Shown here one piece after another: positions 49,715 through 59,485 of a stretch of 64,000 bases of DNA; the stretch's first letter is position 1; each line of letters begins with the position of its first letter. A program made the position numbers and the translations under genes. The notes beneath the pieces are model-generated. The model was not told the DNA's origin, made no database searches, and saw only the letters and a program-made list of their open reading frames with translations. The DNA comes from Hymenobacter rubripertinctus (GTDB lineage Bacteria > Bacteroidota > Bacteroidia > Cytophagales > Hymenobacteraceae): contig NZ_QYCN01000025.1 of assembly GCF_003583925.1 (NCBI RefSeq), forward strand, positions 46,708 to 110,707. The letters run 5' to 3'.

Positions 49715-51553
49715 TTACTCCACCGTCACCGACTTGGCCAAGTTACGGGGCTGGTCGACGTTGCAACCGCGCAGAACGGCAATGTGGTAGGAGAGCAGCT
49801 GCAGCGGTACCACCGACACCAGCGGCATGAGCGCCTCACTGGTGGCCGGCACCTCAATAGTGAACTCGGCCATAGCCGGAATGACGTCGTCGCCTTCAGT
49901 TACCACGGCAATGATGCGGCCTTTGCGGGCCTTCACCTCTTGGATGTTACTTACTACCTTCTCATAGGAGCTGTCCTTAGTCGCAATGACCACCACCGGC
50001 ATATTCTCGTCGATCAGGGCGATGGGGCCGTGCTTCATTTCGGCGGCCGGGTAGCCTTCCGCGTGGATGTAGCTGATTTCCTTGAGCTTCAGGGCACCTT
50101 CCAGGGCCACGGGGAAGTTGTAGCCCCGGCCCAGGTAGAGGAAGTTGGTGGAGTCTTTGAAAATTTCGGCAATCTGCATGATTTCCGTATTCAGCTCCAG
50201 CGCTTTCTCCACTTTGGCCGGAATGGTGCTCAGCTCCACCATCAGCTCGCGCAGGCGGGTGTCGGTGAGCGTGCCCCGCTTGTGGCCCACAATCATAGCC
50301 AGCAGCGTGAGTACCGTCACCTGAGCCGTGAAGGCTTTGGTAGAGGCTACACCAATTTCAGGACCGGCGTGCGTGTACGCGCCGGCATCGGTGGCGCGGG
50401 CAATGCTCGAGCCCACCACGTTGCAGATGCCGAAGATGGTTGCGCCGCGGCTCTTGGCCAGTTCCAGGGCGGCCAGCGTATCGGCCGTTTCACCGCTCTG
50501 GGAAATGGCAATTACGATGTCGCGCTCCGTAATCACGGGGTTGCGGTAGCGGAACTCCGAGGCGTATTCCACTTCCACCGGAATCCGGGCCAGGTCCTCC
50601 AGCAGGTACTCGGCCACGAGGCCAGCGTGCCAGGAGGTGCCGCAGGCCACAATCAGGATGCGGTCGGCATTCACGAATTTGCGCTCGTAAGCCCGCACGC
50701 CGCCCATGTTCAGGTGACCGGCTTCCAGCTCCAGACGGCCGCGCATGGAGTCGAGAATCGAGCGGGGCTGCTCGAAAATCTCCTTCATCATGAAGTGCTC
50801 GTAACCGCCCTTTTCGATGCGGTCCAGCTCCAGCTCCAGCTTCTGAATGTAAGGCGTCTGCTTCACATCCTCGCGGCTGCGCAGGTCCATTTCCCCATCC
50901 TTGATAACGACCAGCTCATAGTCGTTTACATACACTACTTCGTTGGTGTACTCGATGATGGGCGTAGCGTCGGAGGCGAGGAAAAACTCGTTTTCGCCGA
51001 TACCTACTACCAGTGGAGAGCCCTTACGGGCTGCAATCAGCTGGTTGGGGTTGTCCTTGCTCAGCACCACAATGGCGTAAGCGCCTACTACCTCATGCAG
51101 GGCTAGGCGTACGGCCTGCTCCAAAGAGCATTTGTTCTTCTTTTGAATCTCCTCAATCAGGTTCACGAAAACTTCCGTGTCCGTATCGGAGTGAAACACG
51201 TGGCCCTGCTGCTGCAAGTGCTTTTTCAGCGCCGCGTAGTTCTCGATGATGCCGTTATGGATGATGGCAATCCGCTCCGAAGTGGAGTAATGCGGGTGGG
51301 CATTCACATCATTGGGCTCCCCGTGGGTGGCCCAGCGGGTGTGGCCCATTCCAATGTGGGCGTGCGTATTCTTCTCCTTGATAAAACCCTCCAGATCGGC
51401 TACTTTACCTTTCTTTTTGTACACGGTGAGCTGGTTATCGTCAAGCAAGGCGACGCCAGCCGAGTCGTAGCCGCGGTATTCCAGCCGGCGCAGACCTTTG
51501 ATGATGATGGGGCAAGCCTCACGGTACCCGATGTAAGCGACAATTCCGCACAT
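49715..51553 (-). CDS. glmS: Glucosamine-fructose-6-phosphate aminotransferase, 612 aa
   Basis: Makes glucosamine 6-phosphate for peptidoglycan and LPS. The glutaminase domain has the nucleophile Cys2 (MCGIVAYIGYREA), HTRWATHGEPNDVNAHPH, and HNGIIENYAALK near 100. Two SIS domains follow (about 285-425 and 455-595): CGTSWHAGLVAEYLLE, SQSGETADTLAALELAK, LGRGYNFPVALEGALKLKEI, and the C-terminal PRNLAKSVTVE. Full length. No glmS ribozyme is expected or seen upstream. Confidence 0.97.
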   Translation of the reverse strand: MCGIVAYIGYREACPIIIKGLRRLEYRGYDSAGVALLDDNQLTVYKKKGKVADLEGFIKEKNTHAHIGMGHTRWATHGEPNDVNAHPHYSTSERIAIIHNGIIENYAALKKHLQQQGHVFHSDTDTEVFVNLIEEIQKKNKCSLEQAVRLALHEVVGAYAIVVLSKDNPNQLIAARKGSPLVVGIGENEFFLASDATPIIEYTNEVVYVNDYELVVIKDGEMDLRSREDVKQTPYIQKLELELDRIEKGGYEHFMMKEIFEQPRSILDSMRGRLELEAGHLNMGGVRAYERKFVNADRILIVACGTSWHAGLVAEYLLEDLARIPVEVEYASEFRYRNPVITERDIVIAISQSGETADTLAALELAKSRGATIFGICNVVGSSIARATDAGAYTHAGPEIGVASTKAFTAQVTVLTLLAMIVGHKRGTLTDTRLRELMVELSTIPAKVEKALELNTEIMQIAEIFKDSTNFLYLGRGYNFPVALEGALKLKEISYIHAEGYPAAEMKHGPIALIDENMPVVVIATKDSSYEKVVSNIQEVKARKGRIIAVVTEGDDVIPAMAEFTIEVPATSEALMPLVSVVPLQLLSYHIAVLRGCNVDQPRNLAKSVTVE

Positions 51554-51665
51554 AATGTTTTGGGTGGTTCAGAACAGAAACTTCCGAAAAAGAAAGCAAA
51601 AATCGGGCGGCAACGGCAAAAGCCGTGCCGCCCTGTTCGGCAAGTTCCGTTAGCGGCCGCAGCTG

Positions 51666-53168
51666 CTAGCGGAGCTTGGAGTAATACACGCGCAGTTTAA
51701 ATTCGTTAGCGTCCAGTTGAGCCCGGTTCAGGTTCAGGCTGGTAGCAGAGCGCAGAATGGGAGACAGCAATAAGCCTGTCGGGAGTTCCCCATCCAGCCG
51801 ATTCTGGAGGTATGCTTGCAGGTATTCCGTAACCGAAACGGTATAATACTGAGCGGGGTTTTGTCCCAGCGGAAAAGTTGCCGCCGCAGGGGCTCCTACC
51901 GTTGTAGGACTCGCCCGGAAAGTAGACCCGTTCGACAGCTTGACAATGCCTTCTACCTGAATTAATCGTTCCGCAGTACTGACCCCGGAGGTCCGAATGA
52001 GGGGTTGATTGGCATCGTTCACTTCGTACAGGTACAGGCCGCTGTTGTACGGGAACAGTCCGTTGCTGAATTGCTTGATGGGAATCAGCAACTCAGCACG
52101 GTTGATAGCCAGTGTTGCATCGTCGCGCAACGCATCCAGGCCCTGAAACTCAATCCGGGTGGCCAGTCCTACACCTTCCTGCACATACGTCAGGCCGTTT
52201 GTCGCAGCCGAGGGAAGAGCCGTTTGCGGGGTGAGCCCCGCTAGAGCCGTCCCCGCGAAGGAAGTGGTAATCTGAGTGAAGTACTTCCCGTCGCTGTAGC
52301 TGCCGGTTAAAGGAGGAAGGCTAGCCAGATAGAGCGAGTAGTTCCGGGCTCTCACCTTCCCATCGGCGCTGGTACCCCGAAAGTAGAAAACTACCCGGGC
52401 CGAGGGGGTGCGGGGAAAGCCAACGATATTGGCCGTGTGCCCGTTGGCGGGCTGTAGCAGGAAGCCTTTCCAGATGGCATCAAGACCACTCTGGCCAAAA
52501 GCAGCGTTTTGCATCGCCACGAAAAGCGAGTTGGCCAACGCAGCGGTACCTGCCGATTTCAGGAAAGGAATGCGTATCGTCCGGTCGGGTACCTGAACCG
52601 TAATAACGGTCGTGGTCGTGTCCGTACTATTGCCGGACTGCACGCGCTGCTTAACCGTTTTGTTGCGGTTGAGCGGGGCTTCAAAGCCGGTAAGAAGGGC
52701 ATTATCGGTTGCCGCCGAGGACTCCGACGTATAAATAGTCCGCTCGTCGAGGGGCCGTTGCAACGGCAGCAGGTCCAGCCGCAGGGGCCGCGCCGCCGAG
52801 CCGTACACCTGGTCGAAGGGAAGGTTCAGGATGACGGAATCCAGCCGAAGCGCCGTGTATTTGGCGGGCAATGAATCCGGGCTGGACAAGGCCAGCAGGT
52901 TCATAAAGGTGGAAGCCGTGGTGGTGCCCACGTACGCATCCTGCAAACGGCCCACTAAAAACTGATCTGCCTTAACCGTTTGCACGGGTTGCTGCCGGAC
53001 GGTAGAAGCCCGCAAGGGTAGATCAAGGTAAGTAGCCGAAATGGGGGAGGTACCGGGCAGGTCGAGGCCTAAGTCGTTGGCCTTTTCGCAGGACGTAGCG
53101 AAACTGAGCAGACCGACGGCACAGAGGGAAACCGAAGCAAGTCGGCTGGCACTAGTTGGCCAATTCAT
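51666..53168 (-). CDS. DUF4270 family lipoprotein, 500 aa
   Basis: Lipobox FATSC near residue 27 (SLCAVGLLSFATSC). The body is a beta-rich DUF4270 domain: DLGLDLPG, LVGRLQDAYVGTTTASTFMN, YTALRLDSVILNLPF, GLDAIWKGFLLQPANG, and a C-terminal LLSPILRSATSLNLNRAQLD. Bacteroidota place it beside the glycogen-synthase-like gene, as here, with 17 bases overlap. Role is unknown, presumed cell-surface or periplasmic. It sits downstream in the operon. Confidence 0.85.
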   Translation of the reverse strand: MNWPTSASRLASVSLCAVGLLSFATSCEKANDLGLDLPGTSPISATYLDLPLRASTVRQQPVQTVKADQFLVGRLQDAYVGTTTASTFMNLLALSSPDSLPAKYTALRLDSVILNLPFDQVYGSAARPLRLDLLPLQRPLDERTIYTSESSAATDNALLTGFEAPLNRNKTVKQRVQSGNSTDTTTTVITVQVPDRTIRIPFLKSAGTAALANSLFVAMQNAAFGQSGLDAIWKGFLLQPANGHTANIVGFPRTPSARVVFYFRGTSADGKVRARNYSLYLASLPPLTGSYSDGKYFTQITTSFAGTALAGLTPQTALPSAATNGLTYVQEGVGLATRIEFQGLDALRDDATLAINRAELLIPIKQFSNGLFPYNSGLYLYEVNDANQPLIRTSGVSTAERLIQVEGIVKLSNGSTFRASPTTVGAPAAATFPLGQNPAQYYTVSVTEYLQAYLQNRLDGELPTGLLLSPILRSATSLNLNRAQLDANEFKLRVYYSKLR

Positions 53169-53964
53169 TATACAGCGCGTAGTAAGACGTCAGCAGATTG
53201 TCGTCGGCGGCAACCTGCTCGATTTGTTTTTTGGTCGAGTATTCCGTGAACAGCTTGTTCAGGTTCTCGCTGAAATCCTCATCGGATTTTACCACCGTAT
53301 CGGCATACTCCATTCCTACTTTGATGAAGCCCCCGAAATCGGCGGTTTTCAGCGAAGCCAGCATGTCGTCGTCAATGTCCAGCATTTTGGCCTTCTCCAC
53401 GATGTCGCCTTCAAACTTGAAATCGAACTCGTTATTATAAATGGTGAAGACCGATTTGGCATCCTTGAAAATCGGGTCCTTCTTGTAGGTCGTTTTCAGA
53501 TACATCGGAATCAGGCCCGTCATCCAGTCGTTGCAGTGCACGATATCCGGGGCCCAGCCCAGTTTCTTCACCGTTTCGAGCACGCCTTTGCAAAAGAAAA
53601 TTGCGCGCTCATCATTGTCGGAGTGGAACTTATCGTTTTTGTCGACCAGTACGGACTTGCGGTGGAAGTAATCTTCGTTGTCGATGAAGTAAACTTGCAG
53701 CTTAGCATTCGGAATAGAAGCCACCTTAATAATGAGGGGTTTCTCATCTTCACCGACCGCGATATTAATTCCCGATAGCCGAACTACTTCATGCAGGCGG
53801 TTTTTACGTTCGTTAATGATGCCGAAACGGGGCACAAAAATGCGGATTTCCATCCCCATTTCCTGCATTCCCTGCGGCAGTCGCCGCAAAAACTCTGCTA
53901 CCTTGGTGGTTTGCAAAAACGGGTTGATTTCCGTGGCAGCATAGAGTATTCTCAACTTGGACAT
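53152..53964 (-). CDS. Glycogen/starch synthase N-terminal-domain protein, 270 aa
   Basis: Equals only the GT5 N-terminal domain: LRILYAATEINPFLQTTKVA at residues 4-23 with the KxGGL position changed to TTKVAEFL, then IRIFVPRFGIINERKNRLHE, PDIVHCNDWMTGLIPMYLK near 139, TIYNNEFDFKF. The C-terminal Rossmann half that completes the GT-B active site is absent, so it should not polymerise glucan by itself. This half-length form is conserved in Bacteroidota (family knowledge). AT-richer than its neighbours. It heads an operon with the DUF4270 gene. Confidence 0.8.
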   Translation of the reverse strand: MSKLRILYAATEINPFLQTTKVAEFLRRLPQGMQEMGMEIRIFVPRFGIINERKNRLHEVVRLSGINIAVGEDEKPLIIKVASIPNAKLQVYFIDNEDYFHRKSVLVDKNDKFHSDNDERAIFFCKGVLETVKKLGWAPDIVHCNDWMTGLIPMYLKTTYKKDPIFKDAKSVFTIYNNEFDFKFEGDIVEKAKMLDIDDDMLASLKTADFGGFIKVGMEYADTVVKSDEDFSENLNKLFTEYSTKKQIEQVAADDNLLTSYYALYNELAN

Positions 53965-54011
53965 ATAGAGTCAGTTGGGGTTATTGGGAAAGGGCAACAC
54001 TTTGGGATGCA

Positions 54012-54019
54012 CAAAATTA
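54012..54019 (-). promoter_or_regulatory. -7 box TAATTTTG for the GT5-like/DUF4270 operon
   Basis: Plus-strand CAAAATTA, 47 bases upstream of the start at 53964, in the divergent gap with panC. Confidence 0.6.
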
Positions 54020-54084
54020 AGCATTTTTGAGGGAATTTTCAATCTGGTCCGGTTACCGGCTCGCCCAAAAGCCGCTTTTACTCT

Positions 54085-54936
54085 ATGGAGATACTCAATA
54101 CGGCTGCCGCGTTGCAAGTCCAGACCGAAATCTGGCGCCAGCAGGGCCAGCGCATCGGTCTGGTACCCACGATGGGTGCTTTGCACGAAGGCCATCTGCA
54201 ACTGGTGCGGGCCGCCGCCCGCGAGTGCGAGGTGGTCATTGCCAGCATCTTCGTCAACCCCACGCAGTTCAATAACCCCGATGATTTCCGGCTCTACCCG
54301 CGCCTGCCTGAGGCCGATGCGGCCCTGCTGGCCCCGGCCGGCTGCACGGCGCTGTTTCTGCCTTCGGTAGAGGAAATGTACCCGCGCCCCACGGCGCTGC
54401 ACTTCGATTTTGGCGCCCTGGAGCGGGTGATGGAAGGCGAGCACCGGCCGGGCCATTTCAACGGCGTGGCTACGGTAGTGAGCAAGCTGTTTCACCTGAG
54501 CCGCCCGCACCGGGCCTACTTCGGGCAGAAAGATTTTCAGCAGGTGGCCATCGTGCGCCAACTTGTCAGCGACCTGTCGTTTGACCTGACGCTGGTGGCC
54601 TTTCCTACGGTGCGGGAAGCCGATGGGCTGGCCATGTCCTCGCGCAACCGTCGGCTCAATGCCGAGGCCCGGGCGGCCGCCCCCCGCCTGTACGAGGGTC
54701 TGCAACTGGCCGAACGGCTGGTGCGGGCTGCCCAAACAGAGCCGGCTGCGGTACACACTGCCGTAACCGACTTTCTGGCCACAGTACCGGGCCTGGAGCT
54801 GGAATACATGGCCGTAGTGGATGCGCACAGCCTCCAACCCCTGACGAACTGGTGGCCCGGCCGGCCGGTGGCCCTGTGTCTGGCTGCCCACCTGGGCGGC
54901 GTGCGCCTGATCGACAATGTAGTGGTGGACCGGTGA
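54085..54936 (+). CDS. panC: Pantothenate synthetase, 283 aa
   Basis: Joins pantoate and beta-alanine. HIGH motif MGALHEGHLQL at residues 30-40, IASIFVNPTQFNNPDDF near 52, RPGHFNGVATVVSKLFHL near 125, YFGQKDFQQVAIVRQLV near 150, and the KMSKS-like MSSRNRRL near 190. Full length. Divergent from the GT5-like gene; panD follows after 87 bases with its own promoter. Confidence 0.96.
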   Translation: MEILNTAAALQVQTEIWRQQGQRIGLVPTMGALHEGHLQLVRAAARECEVVIASIFVNPTQFNNPDDFRLYPRLPEADAALLAPAGCTALFLPSVEEMYPRPTALHFDFGALERVMEGEHRPGHFNGVATVVSKLFHLSRPHRAYFGQKDFQQVAIVRQLVSDLSFDLTLVAFPTVREADGLAMSSRNRRLNAEARAAAPRLYEGLQLAERLVRAAQTEPAAVHTAVTDFLATVPGLELEYMAVVDAHSLQPLTNWWPGRPVALCLAAHLGGVRLIDNVVVDR

Positions 54937-54986
54937 GCCAACTGCCCGGTTTGCTTCCCCGGCTCAACTCCCCGGTTTGCCTTGCC

Positions 54987-54994
54987 TATCTTTG
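54987..54994 (+). promoter_or_regulatory. -7 box TATCTTTG for panD
   Basis: Perfect TAnnTTTG, 29 bases before the panD ATG at 55024. It shows that the extra upstream codons from 54982 are not translated. Confidence 0.6.
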
Positions 54995-55023
54995 CGGATA
55001 ATCGTCCACCCGCTTTTCATGTC

Positions 55024-55371
55024 ATGCATATCGAGGTTCTTAAGTCGAAAATTCACCGCGTAAAAGTTACGCAGGCGGAGCTGCACTACGTAGGCAGCAT
55101 CACCATTGATGAAGACCTGCTGGATGCCGCCAATATGGTGGAAAACGAGAAGGTGACCATCGTCAATATCAACAACGGGGAGCGGTTCGAAACCTACACC
55201 ATCAAAGGCGAGCGGGGCTCGGGCATGATCTGCCTGAACGGCCCGGCCGCCCGGCGCGTGGCCGTGGGCGACATTGTCATCATCATCTCGTACGGGCTGA
55301 TTGACTTTGCCGAGGCCAAAGCCCACCAGCCTACGGTCATTTTCCCCGATCAGCACAACCGCCTGACCTGA
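55024..55371 (+). CDS. panD: Aspartate 1-decarboxylase, pyruvoyl type, 115 aa
   Basis: Makes beta-alanine from aspartate. The self-cleavage site is GS in [13 protein letters not shown] near residues 24-25, where Ser becomes the pyruvoyl group. [54 protein letters not shown] and IISYGLIDF complete the family set. Start MHIEVLKSK is the usual N-terminus. Functions with panC next door and coaX at 28.4 kb. Confidence 0.97.
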   Translation: MHIEVLKSKIHRVKVTQAELHYVGSITIDEDLLDAANMVENEKVTIVNINNGERFETYTIKGERGSGMICLNGPAARRVAVGDIVIIISYGLIDFAEAKAHQPTVIFPDQHNRLT

Positions 55372-55468
55372 TACGGGCTTCTGGCCGCTGCCGGCCCCGT
55401 CCGGCCGCCGGAACGGGTAGCCCGGCGCGGCGCGCCCGCCATCCTTCACCTGACAACCAAACTACGTT

Positions 55469-56521
55469 ATGAAGCAACTGCTCAACGTTATCAAATACAC
55501 GTTGCTGCTGGCCGTATCGGGGCTGCTGATGTGGTACGCTTTGCAGGGCCAGGACCTGAGCCGCATCGGCGAGTACGTGCGCGGGGCCAACTATTGGTGG
55601 CTGCTGCTGACGATGGTGCTGTCGGTGCTGGGCTACTTCAGCCGGGCCTACCGCTGGAAAATGCAGATTACCCCCACCGGCCACCAACCGCGTTTCTGGG
55701 ACGTGTACCATGCCATGATGGTGGGCTACCTGGCCAACCTGGTGCTGCCGCGCATGGGCGAAGTCATCCGGTGCTCGGTGCTGCGGCGTACCAGCGGCGT
55801 ACCGGTACAGGTGGCCCTGGGCACGGTAGTAACCGAGCGCGTGATTGACGTGCTGGTGCTGCTGGGCCTGCTGGGCGGCACGCTGCTACTTGATTTCACT
55901 ACCTTCTGGGCCTTTGTGACCGATAAGGTGCTGGCCGGCCGCTACGATGCGCTGGCCCGCAACCCCGCGCCGCTGGTGCTGGCCCTGGGCATTGCCACGG
56001 TGCTGCTGCTGGGCCTGGCCTACGCTGTGTTCCGCAACCTGGAGCGCCTGCGCCAGAACGCGCTGTTCAACAAAACGATGGGCTTCGTGAAGGGTATCAT
56101 CGCCGGGGCCTTCAGCGTGCTGAAGCTGGAGAACAAGGGTCTGTTCCTCTTTCACACCTTCTTCACCTGGGCCGTGTACTACCTCATGGACTATCTGGCC
56201 TTCTTCGCCTTCCCCGATACCTACGACCTGGGCATGCGGGCCGGGCTGGCCGTACTCACCTTCGGGGCCTTTGGCATGGCCGCGCCGGTGGCCGGTGGCA
56301 TCGGGCCGTTCCACATCATGGTGCAGGGCATTCTGCTGGCCTACGGCATCAGCAAGGAAGCCGGCATTGCCTACGCGCTGGTGGTGCACGGCTCCCAGAC
56401 GCTGCTGGTGGTAGTGATGGGCGGCATCAGCTTCGCCGCCAGCATGCTCAAATCCGGTAAAGCGTCGGAGTTCCAGGAAGAAGAGGTGGGGCAGTTGGAA
56501 AGCGAAGGGACCCCGAGGTAA
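55469..56521 (+). CDS. Flippase-like membrane protein (LPG_synthase_TM), 350 aa
   Basis: About eight TM helices with the lysylphosphatidylglycerol-synthase TM-domain pattern: [16 protein letters not shown] near 55, [20 protein letters not shown] at 82-101, [40 protein letters not shown] near 270, and a last long helix ([20 protein letters not shown]). It lacks the catalytic C-terminal domain of MprF. Likely a lipid-linked flippase in the inner membrane. Upstream is panD; the link to pantothenate is positional only. Confidence 0.8.
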   Translation: MKQLLNVIKYTLLLAVSGLLMWYALQGQDLSRIGEYVRGANYWWLLLTMVLSVLGYFSRAYRWKMQITPTGHQPRFWDVYHAMMVGYLANLVLPRMGEVIRCSVLRRTSGVPVQVALGTVVTERVIDVLVLLGLLGGTLLLDFTTFWAFVTDKVLAGRYDALARNPAPLVLALGIATVLLLGLAYAVFRNLERLRQNALFNKTMGFVKGIIAGAFSVLKLENKGLFLFHTFFTWAVYYLMDYLAFFAFPDTYDLGMRAGLAVLTFGAFGMAAPVAGGIGPFHIMVQGILLAYGISKEAGIAYALVVHGSQTLLVVVMGGISFAASMLKSGKASEFQEEEVGQLESEGTPR

Positions 56522-56604
56522 TACCAAGCCGCTATTCTGCCCATCGTCGCGAAGGCCCATCTGCCGCCCGAACTTCTCTGCTTACAAACTTCTCCAACTA
56601 CGCT

Positions 56605-57090
56605 ATGTGGGCAAAAGATAAAATTATCGACCGGGCGGCCCTGCTACCGGTGGTGGCCGCCTGGCAGGCGGCCGGCGAGCAAGTAGTGTTCACCAACGGC
56701 TGCTTCGATTTGCTCCACCTCGGCCACGTTGATTACCTGGAAAAGGCCCGCCACCTGGGCCAGCGCCTGGTGGTGGGCCTGAATACGGATGCTTCGGTGA
56801 GCCGCCTCAAGCCCGGCCGGCCCTTGCAGGACGAAGTGTCACGCGCCCGGGTGCTGGCCTCGCTTTTGTTCGTGGACGCCGTCGTGCTGTTCGACGAGCA
56901 AACGCCGCTGGCCCTGATTGAAGCCCTGCGGCCCGATATTCTGGTGAAGGGCGACGACTATGCCCTCAGTGGAATTGTGGGCCACGAAGCCGTGTTGCAG
57001 AACGGTGGCCAGGTGCTCACCGTACCGCTGGTGGCCGGCTACAGTACCACGCGCATCGTGGAGCGCATCAGCCAGCAGCTTGCCGGTTAG
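56605..57090 (+). CDS. rfaE2: D-glycero-beta-D-manno-heptose 1-phosphate adenylyltransferase, 161 aa
   Basis: Activates heptose 1-phosphate to ADP-heptose for LPS core. Nucleotidyltransferase HxGH motif: [20 protein letters not shown] at residues 30-49. [19 protein letters not shown] and [20 protein letters not shown] follow. Length equals the stand-alone HldE C-terminal domain. No kinase half is present. Confidence 0.93.
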   Translation: MWAKDKIIDRAALLPVVAAWQAAGEQVVFTNGCFDLLHLGHVDYLEKARHLGQRLVVGLNTDASVSRLKPGRPLQDEVSRARVLASLLFVDAVVLFDEQTPLALIEALRPDILVKGDDYALSGIVGHEAVLQNGGQVLTVPLVAGYSTTRIVERISQQLAG

Positions 57091-57156
57091 CGGGGCGGCC
57101 CCGAAAGGCCGCCTGCTCGCCCCGGGCCGCAGTCATTTCCAACTCTTCCTTCTCCC

Positions 57157-57852
57157 ATGATGTATTCCCTGAGCCCCGCCTATATCATCGTCATCATCAC
57201 GATGATTGCCAGCTGGCTGATTCAACGGCGGCTGAAAAGCAAGTTTGAGCGGTATTCGCAGGTCGGCTTGCAAAACAACCTTTCCGGCCGGCAGATTGCC
57301 GAACTCATGCTGGCCGACCACGGCATCACCGATGTGCGCGTCATCAGCACCCCCGGCCGCCTCACCGACCACTACAACCCCGCCGATAAAACGGTGAACC
57401 TGAGCGAAGCCGTGTACGAGCCGCGCAGTGCCGCCGCCGCCGCCGTGGCCGCCCACGAGTGTGGCCACGCCGTGCAGCACGCCACCGCCTATAGTGCCCT
57501 CAAGTTCCGCTCGGCCCTGGTGCCGGCTTTGAGCGCCGTGTCCCGCTTCATGCCCATTCTGCTGTTTGCCGGGGTGTTTCTGCTCAACCGGACTCCTTAT
57601 CCGCTGATAGCCGGGGTCGTCTTGTTCTCGCTCACCACCCTTTTCAGCTTCGTAACGCTGCCCGTGGAGTTCGATGCCTCCAAGCGCGCCCTGGCCTGGA
57701 TGGACAAGCGCCGCATCGTGACCACCCAGGAGCACGTTATGGCCAAAGATGCCCTGTGGTGGGCCGCCATGACCTACGTAGTAGCGGCCCTGGGCTCCCT
57801 GGCCACGCTGTTCTACTACGCCACTATGCTCATGGGTCGCCGCCGCGACTAG
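57157..57852 (+). CDS. YugP-type zinc metalloprotease, membrane, 231 aa
   Basis: N-terminal TM helix (PAYIIVIITMIASWLIQ), a soluble segment (NLSGRQIAELMLADHGITDV, DHYNPADKTVNLSEAVYEPR), then the HECGH zinc site at residues 100-104 (VAAHECGHAVQHA). Two or three TM helices follow (FMPILLFAGVFLL, LIAGVVLFSLTTLFSFVTLP, ALWWAAMTYVVAALGSL). Matches DUF2268/YugP-like proteases. Substrate unknown. Confidence 0.88.
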   Translation: MMYSLSPAYIIVIITMIASWLIQRRLKSKFERYSQVGLQNNLSGRQIAELMLADHGITDVRVISTPGRLTDHYNPADKTVNLSEAVYEPRSAAAAAVAAHECGHAVQHATAYSALKFRSALVPALSAVSRFMPILLFAGVFLLNRTPYPLIAGVVLFSLTTLFSFVTLPVEFDASKRALAWMDKRRIVTTQEHVMAKDALWWAAMTYVVAALGSLATLFYYATMLMGRRRD

Positions 57853-57870
57853 CCGCACCGGATCTGGCAA

Positions 57871-57910
57871 ACCAGCAGCGCCACTCCGGTTTCGGGGTGG
57901 CGCTGCTGGT
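57871..57910 (+). terminator. Hairpin after the YugP gene
   Basis: 17-bp arms (57871-57887 with 57894-57910, one G-T type mismatch), six-base loop. T run is short. Confidence 0.6.
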
Positions 57911-58111
57911 TGTAAGCTGGGCCGGAGTTGTTGGAATTCTGCAAAAGCCCAGGCTGTTGCTGCGGGCCGAAAACCAGGAGCCGGCAATCTGCCGGGGCGC
58001 TACTGACAGATAGTTTGGTGGCTGGGAAACAAAAAACCGGCCCTGGGCCTTATAAAACCGTTCGCGGAGAAAAAAACCAGTTCATCTACCTAATCTCCAA
58101 AAGCTGTACGT

Positions 58112-58119
58112 TAATTTTG
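58112..58119 (+). promoter_or_regulatory. -7 box TAATTTTG for the acyl-CoA dehydrogenase
   Basis: Perfect TAnnTTTG, 68 bases upstream of ATG 58188. Confidence 0.5.
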
Positions 58120-58187
58120 ACGCGGCCCGCGAATTTACGCTCGGCCGCCCCCTGATACGTTTTTCCATCCCACCCCACTTTCACCGC

Positions 58188-59327
58188 ATGGATTTCCAGC
58201 TCACCGAAGAACAATTAGCCGTTCAGGCTGCCGCCCGCGAATTTGCCCAATCCGAACTCTGGGCCGGCGTAATTGAGCGCGACGAACACCAGAAGTTCCC
58301 TGCCGAGCAGATCAAGAAAATGGGCGAGCTGGGCTTCATGGGCATGATGGTTAGCCCCGAGTACGGGGGCGGCGGCATGGATACCGTGAGTTACGTGCTG
58401 GCTATGGAAGAAATCAGCAAGGTGGATGCCTCCTGCTCCGTTATCATGTCGGTGAACAACTCGCTGGTGTGCTGGGGGCTGGAGAAGTACGGCAACGAGG
58501 AGCAGAAGCGCAAGTACCTGCCGGGCCTCACCTCGGGTGAAATCATCGGCGCCTTCGCCCTCTCGGAGCCCGAAGCCGGCTCCGATGCCACCATGCAGCG
58601 CACTACGGCCGAGGATATGGGCGACCATTACCTGCTCAACGGCACCAAAAACTGGATTACCAACGGTACCACCGCGTCGGTGTATCTGGTAGTGGCCCAG
58701 ACCAATGCCGAGGCCAAGCACCGTGGCATCAACGTGCTTATCGTCGACAAGGGCATGGAAGGCTTCGTGACCGGCCCCAAGGAGAACAAGCTGGGCATTC
58801 GGGGTTCCGATACCTGCTCACTTATGTTCACCGATGTGAAGGTGCCCAAGGAAAACCGCATCGGGGAGGACGGCTTCGGCTTCAAGTTCGCCATGCAGGT
58901 GCTGGCCGGCGGCCGCATCGGTATTGCCGCCCAGGCGTTGGGCATTGCCTCCGGTTCCTACGAATTGTCGCTGAAATACTCCAAGGAGCGTAAGGCTTTC
59001 GGCGTGCCGATTTCCCAGCACCAGGCCATCCAGTTCAAGCTGGCCGACATGGCCACCAACATCGACGCCGCCCGTTTGCTGTGCCTGCAAGCCGCCCACG
59101 ATAAGGACGCGCATCAGGATTATGCCAAGTCGGGTGCTATGGCTAAGCTATTTGCCTCCAAAGTAGCCATGGACACGGCCGTGGAGGCCGTGCAGGTGCA
59201 CGGCGGTTATGGCTTCGTGAAGGAATACCACGTAGAGCGCTTCATGCGCGACGCTAAAATCACCCAGATTTACGAAGGAACTTCCGAGATTCAGAAAATT
59301 GTAATCTCGCGGGAAATATTAAAATAA
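58188..59327 (+). CDS. Acyl-CoA dehydrogenase, 379 aa
   Basis: FAD-dependent alpha-beta oxidation of acyl-CoA. Family blocks: FALSEPEAGSDATMQRTTA at 125-143, NWITNGTTASVYLVVAQT, ENKLGIRGSDTCSLMFTDV, YSKERKAFGVPISQHQAIQF near 265-284, and the C-terminal VQVHGGYGFVKEYHVERFMR with YEGTSEIQ carrying the catalytic Glu near 363. Most like the short-chain/butyryl-CoA type. The electron-transfer flavoprotein genes are not in the window. Confidence 0.93.
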   Translation: MDFQLTEEQLAVQAAAREFAQSELWAGVIERDEHQKFPAEQIKKMGELGFMGMMVSPEYGGGGMDTVSYVLAMEEISKVDASCSVIMSVNNSLVCWGLEKYGNEEQKRKYLPGLTSGEIIGAFALSEPEAGSDATMQRTTAEDMGDHYLLNGTKNWITNGTTASVYLVVAQTNAEAKHRGINVLIVDKGMEGFVTGPKENKLGIRGSDTCSLMFTDVKVPKENRIGEDGFGFKFAMQVLAGGRIGIAAQALGIASGSYELSLKYSKERKAFGVPISQHQAIQFKLADMATNIDAARLLCLQAAHDKDAHQDYAKSGAMAKLFASKVAMDTAVEAVQVHGGYGFVKEYHVERFMRDAKITQIYEGTSEIQKIVISREILK

Positions 59328-59360
59328 CGGGCGAATTGCCTAAAAGTCAGAACTGTTGCA

Positions 59361-59391
59361 CAAAACCCAGCCTTTTTTAGGCTGGGTTTTG
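59361..59391 (+). terminator. Terminator after the acyl-CoA dehydrogenase
   Basis: Perfect 12-bp stem CAAAACCCAGCC, 7-nt T-rich loop, then TTTGTG on the trailing side. Confidence 0.8.
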
Positions 59392-59485
59392 TGTTTGTGT
59401 GAATTTTTATATGTTATTTTGCATTAGATAAGTATGGGATACCATTTGCCACCCACACCTGAACAATTTCACCCGCCCGTTAAAG

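Larger units (their letters stand above)
57853..58187. other. 335-bp gap with terminator and promoter
   Basis: Holds the 17-bp hairpin at 57871-57910 and the -7 box at 58112. No gene or RNA is apparent in the AT-richer second half. Confidence 0.5.
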
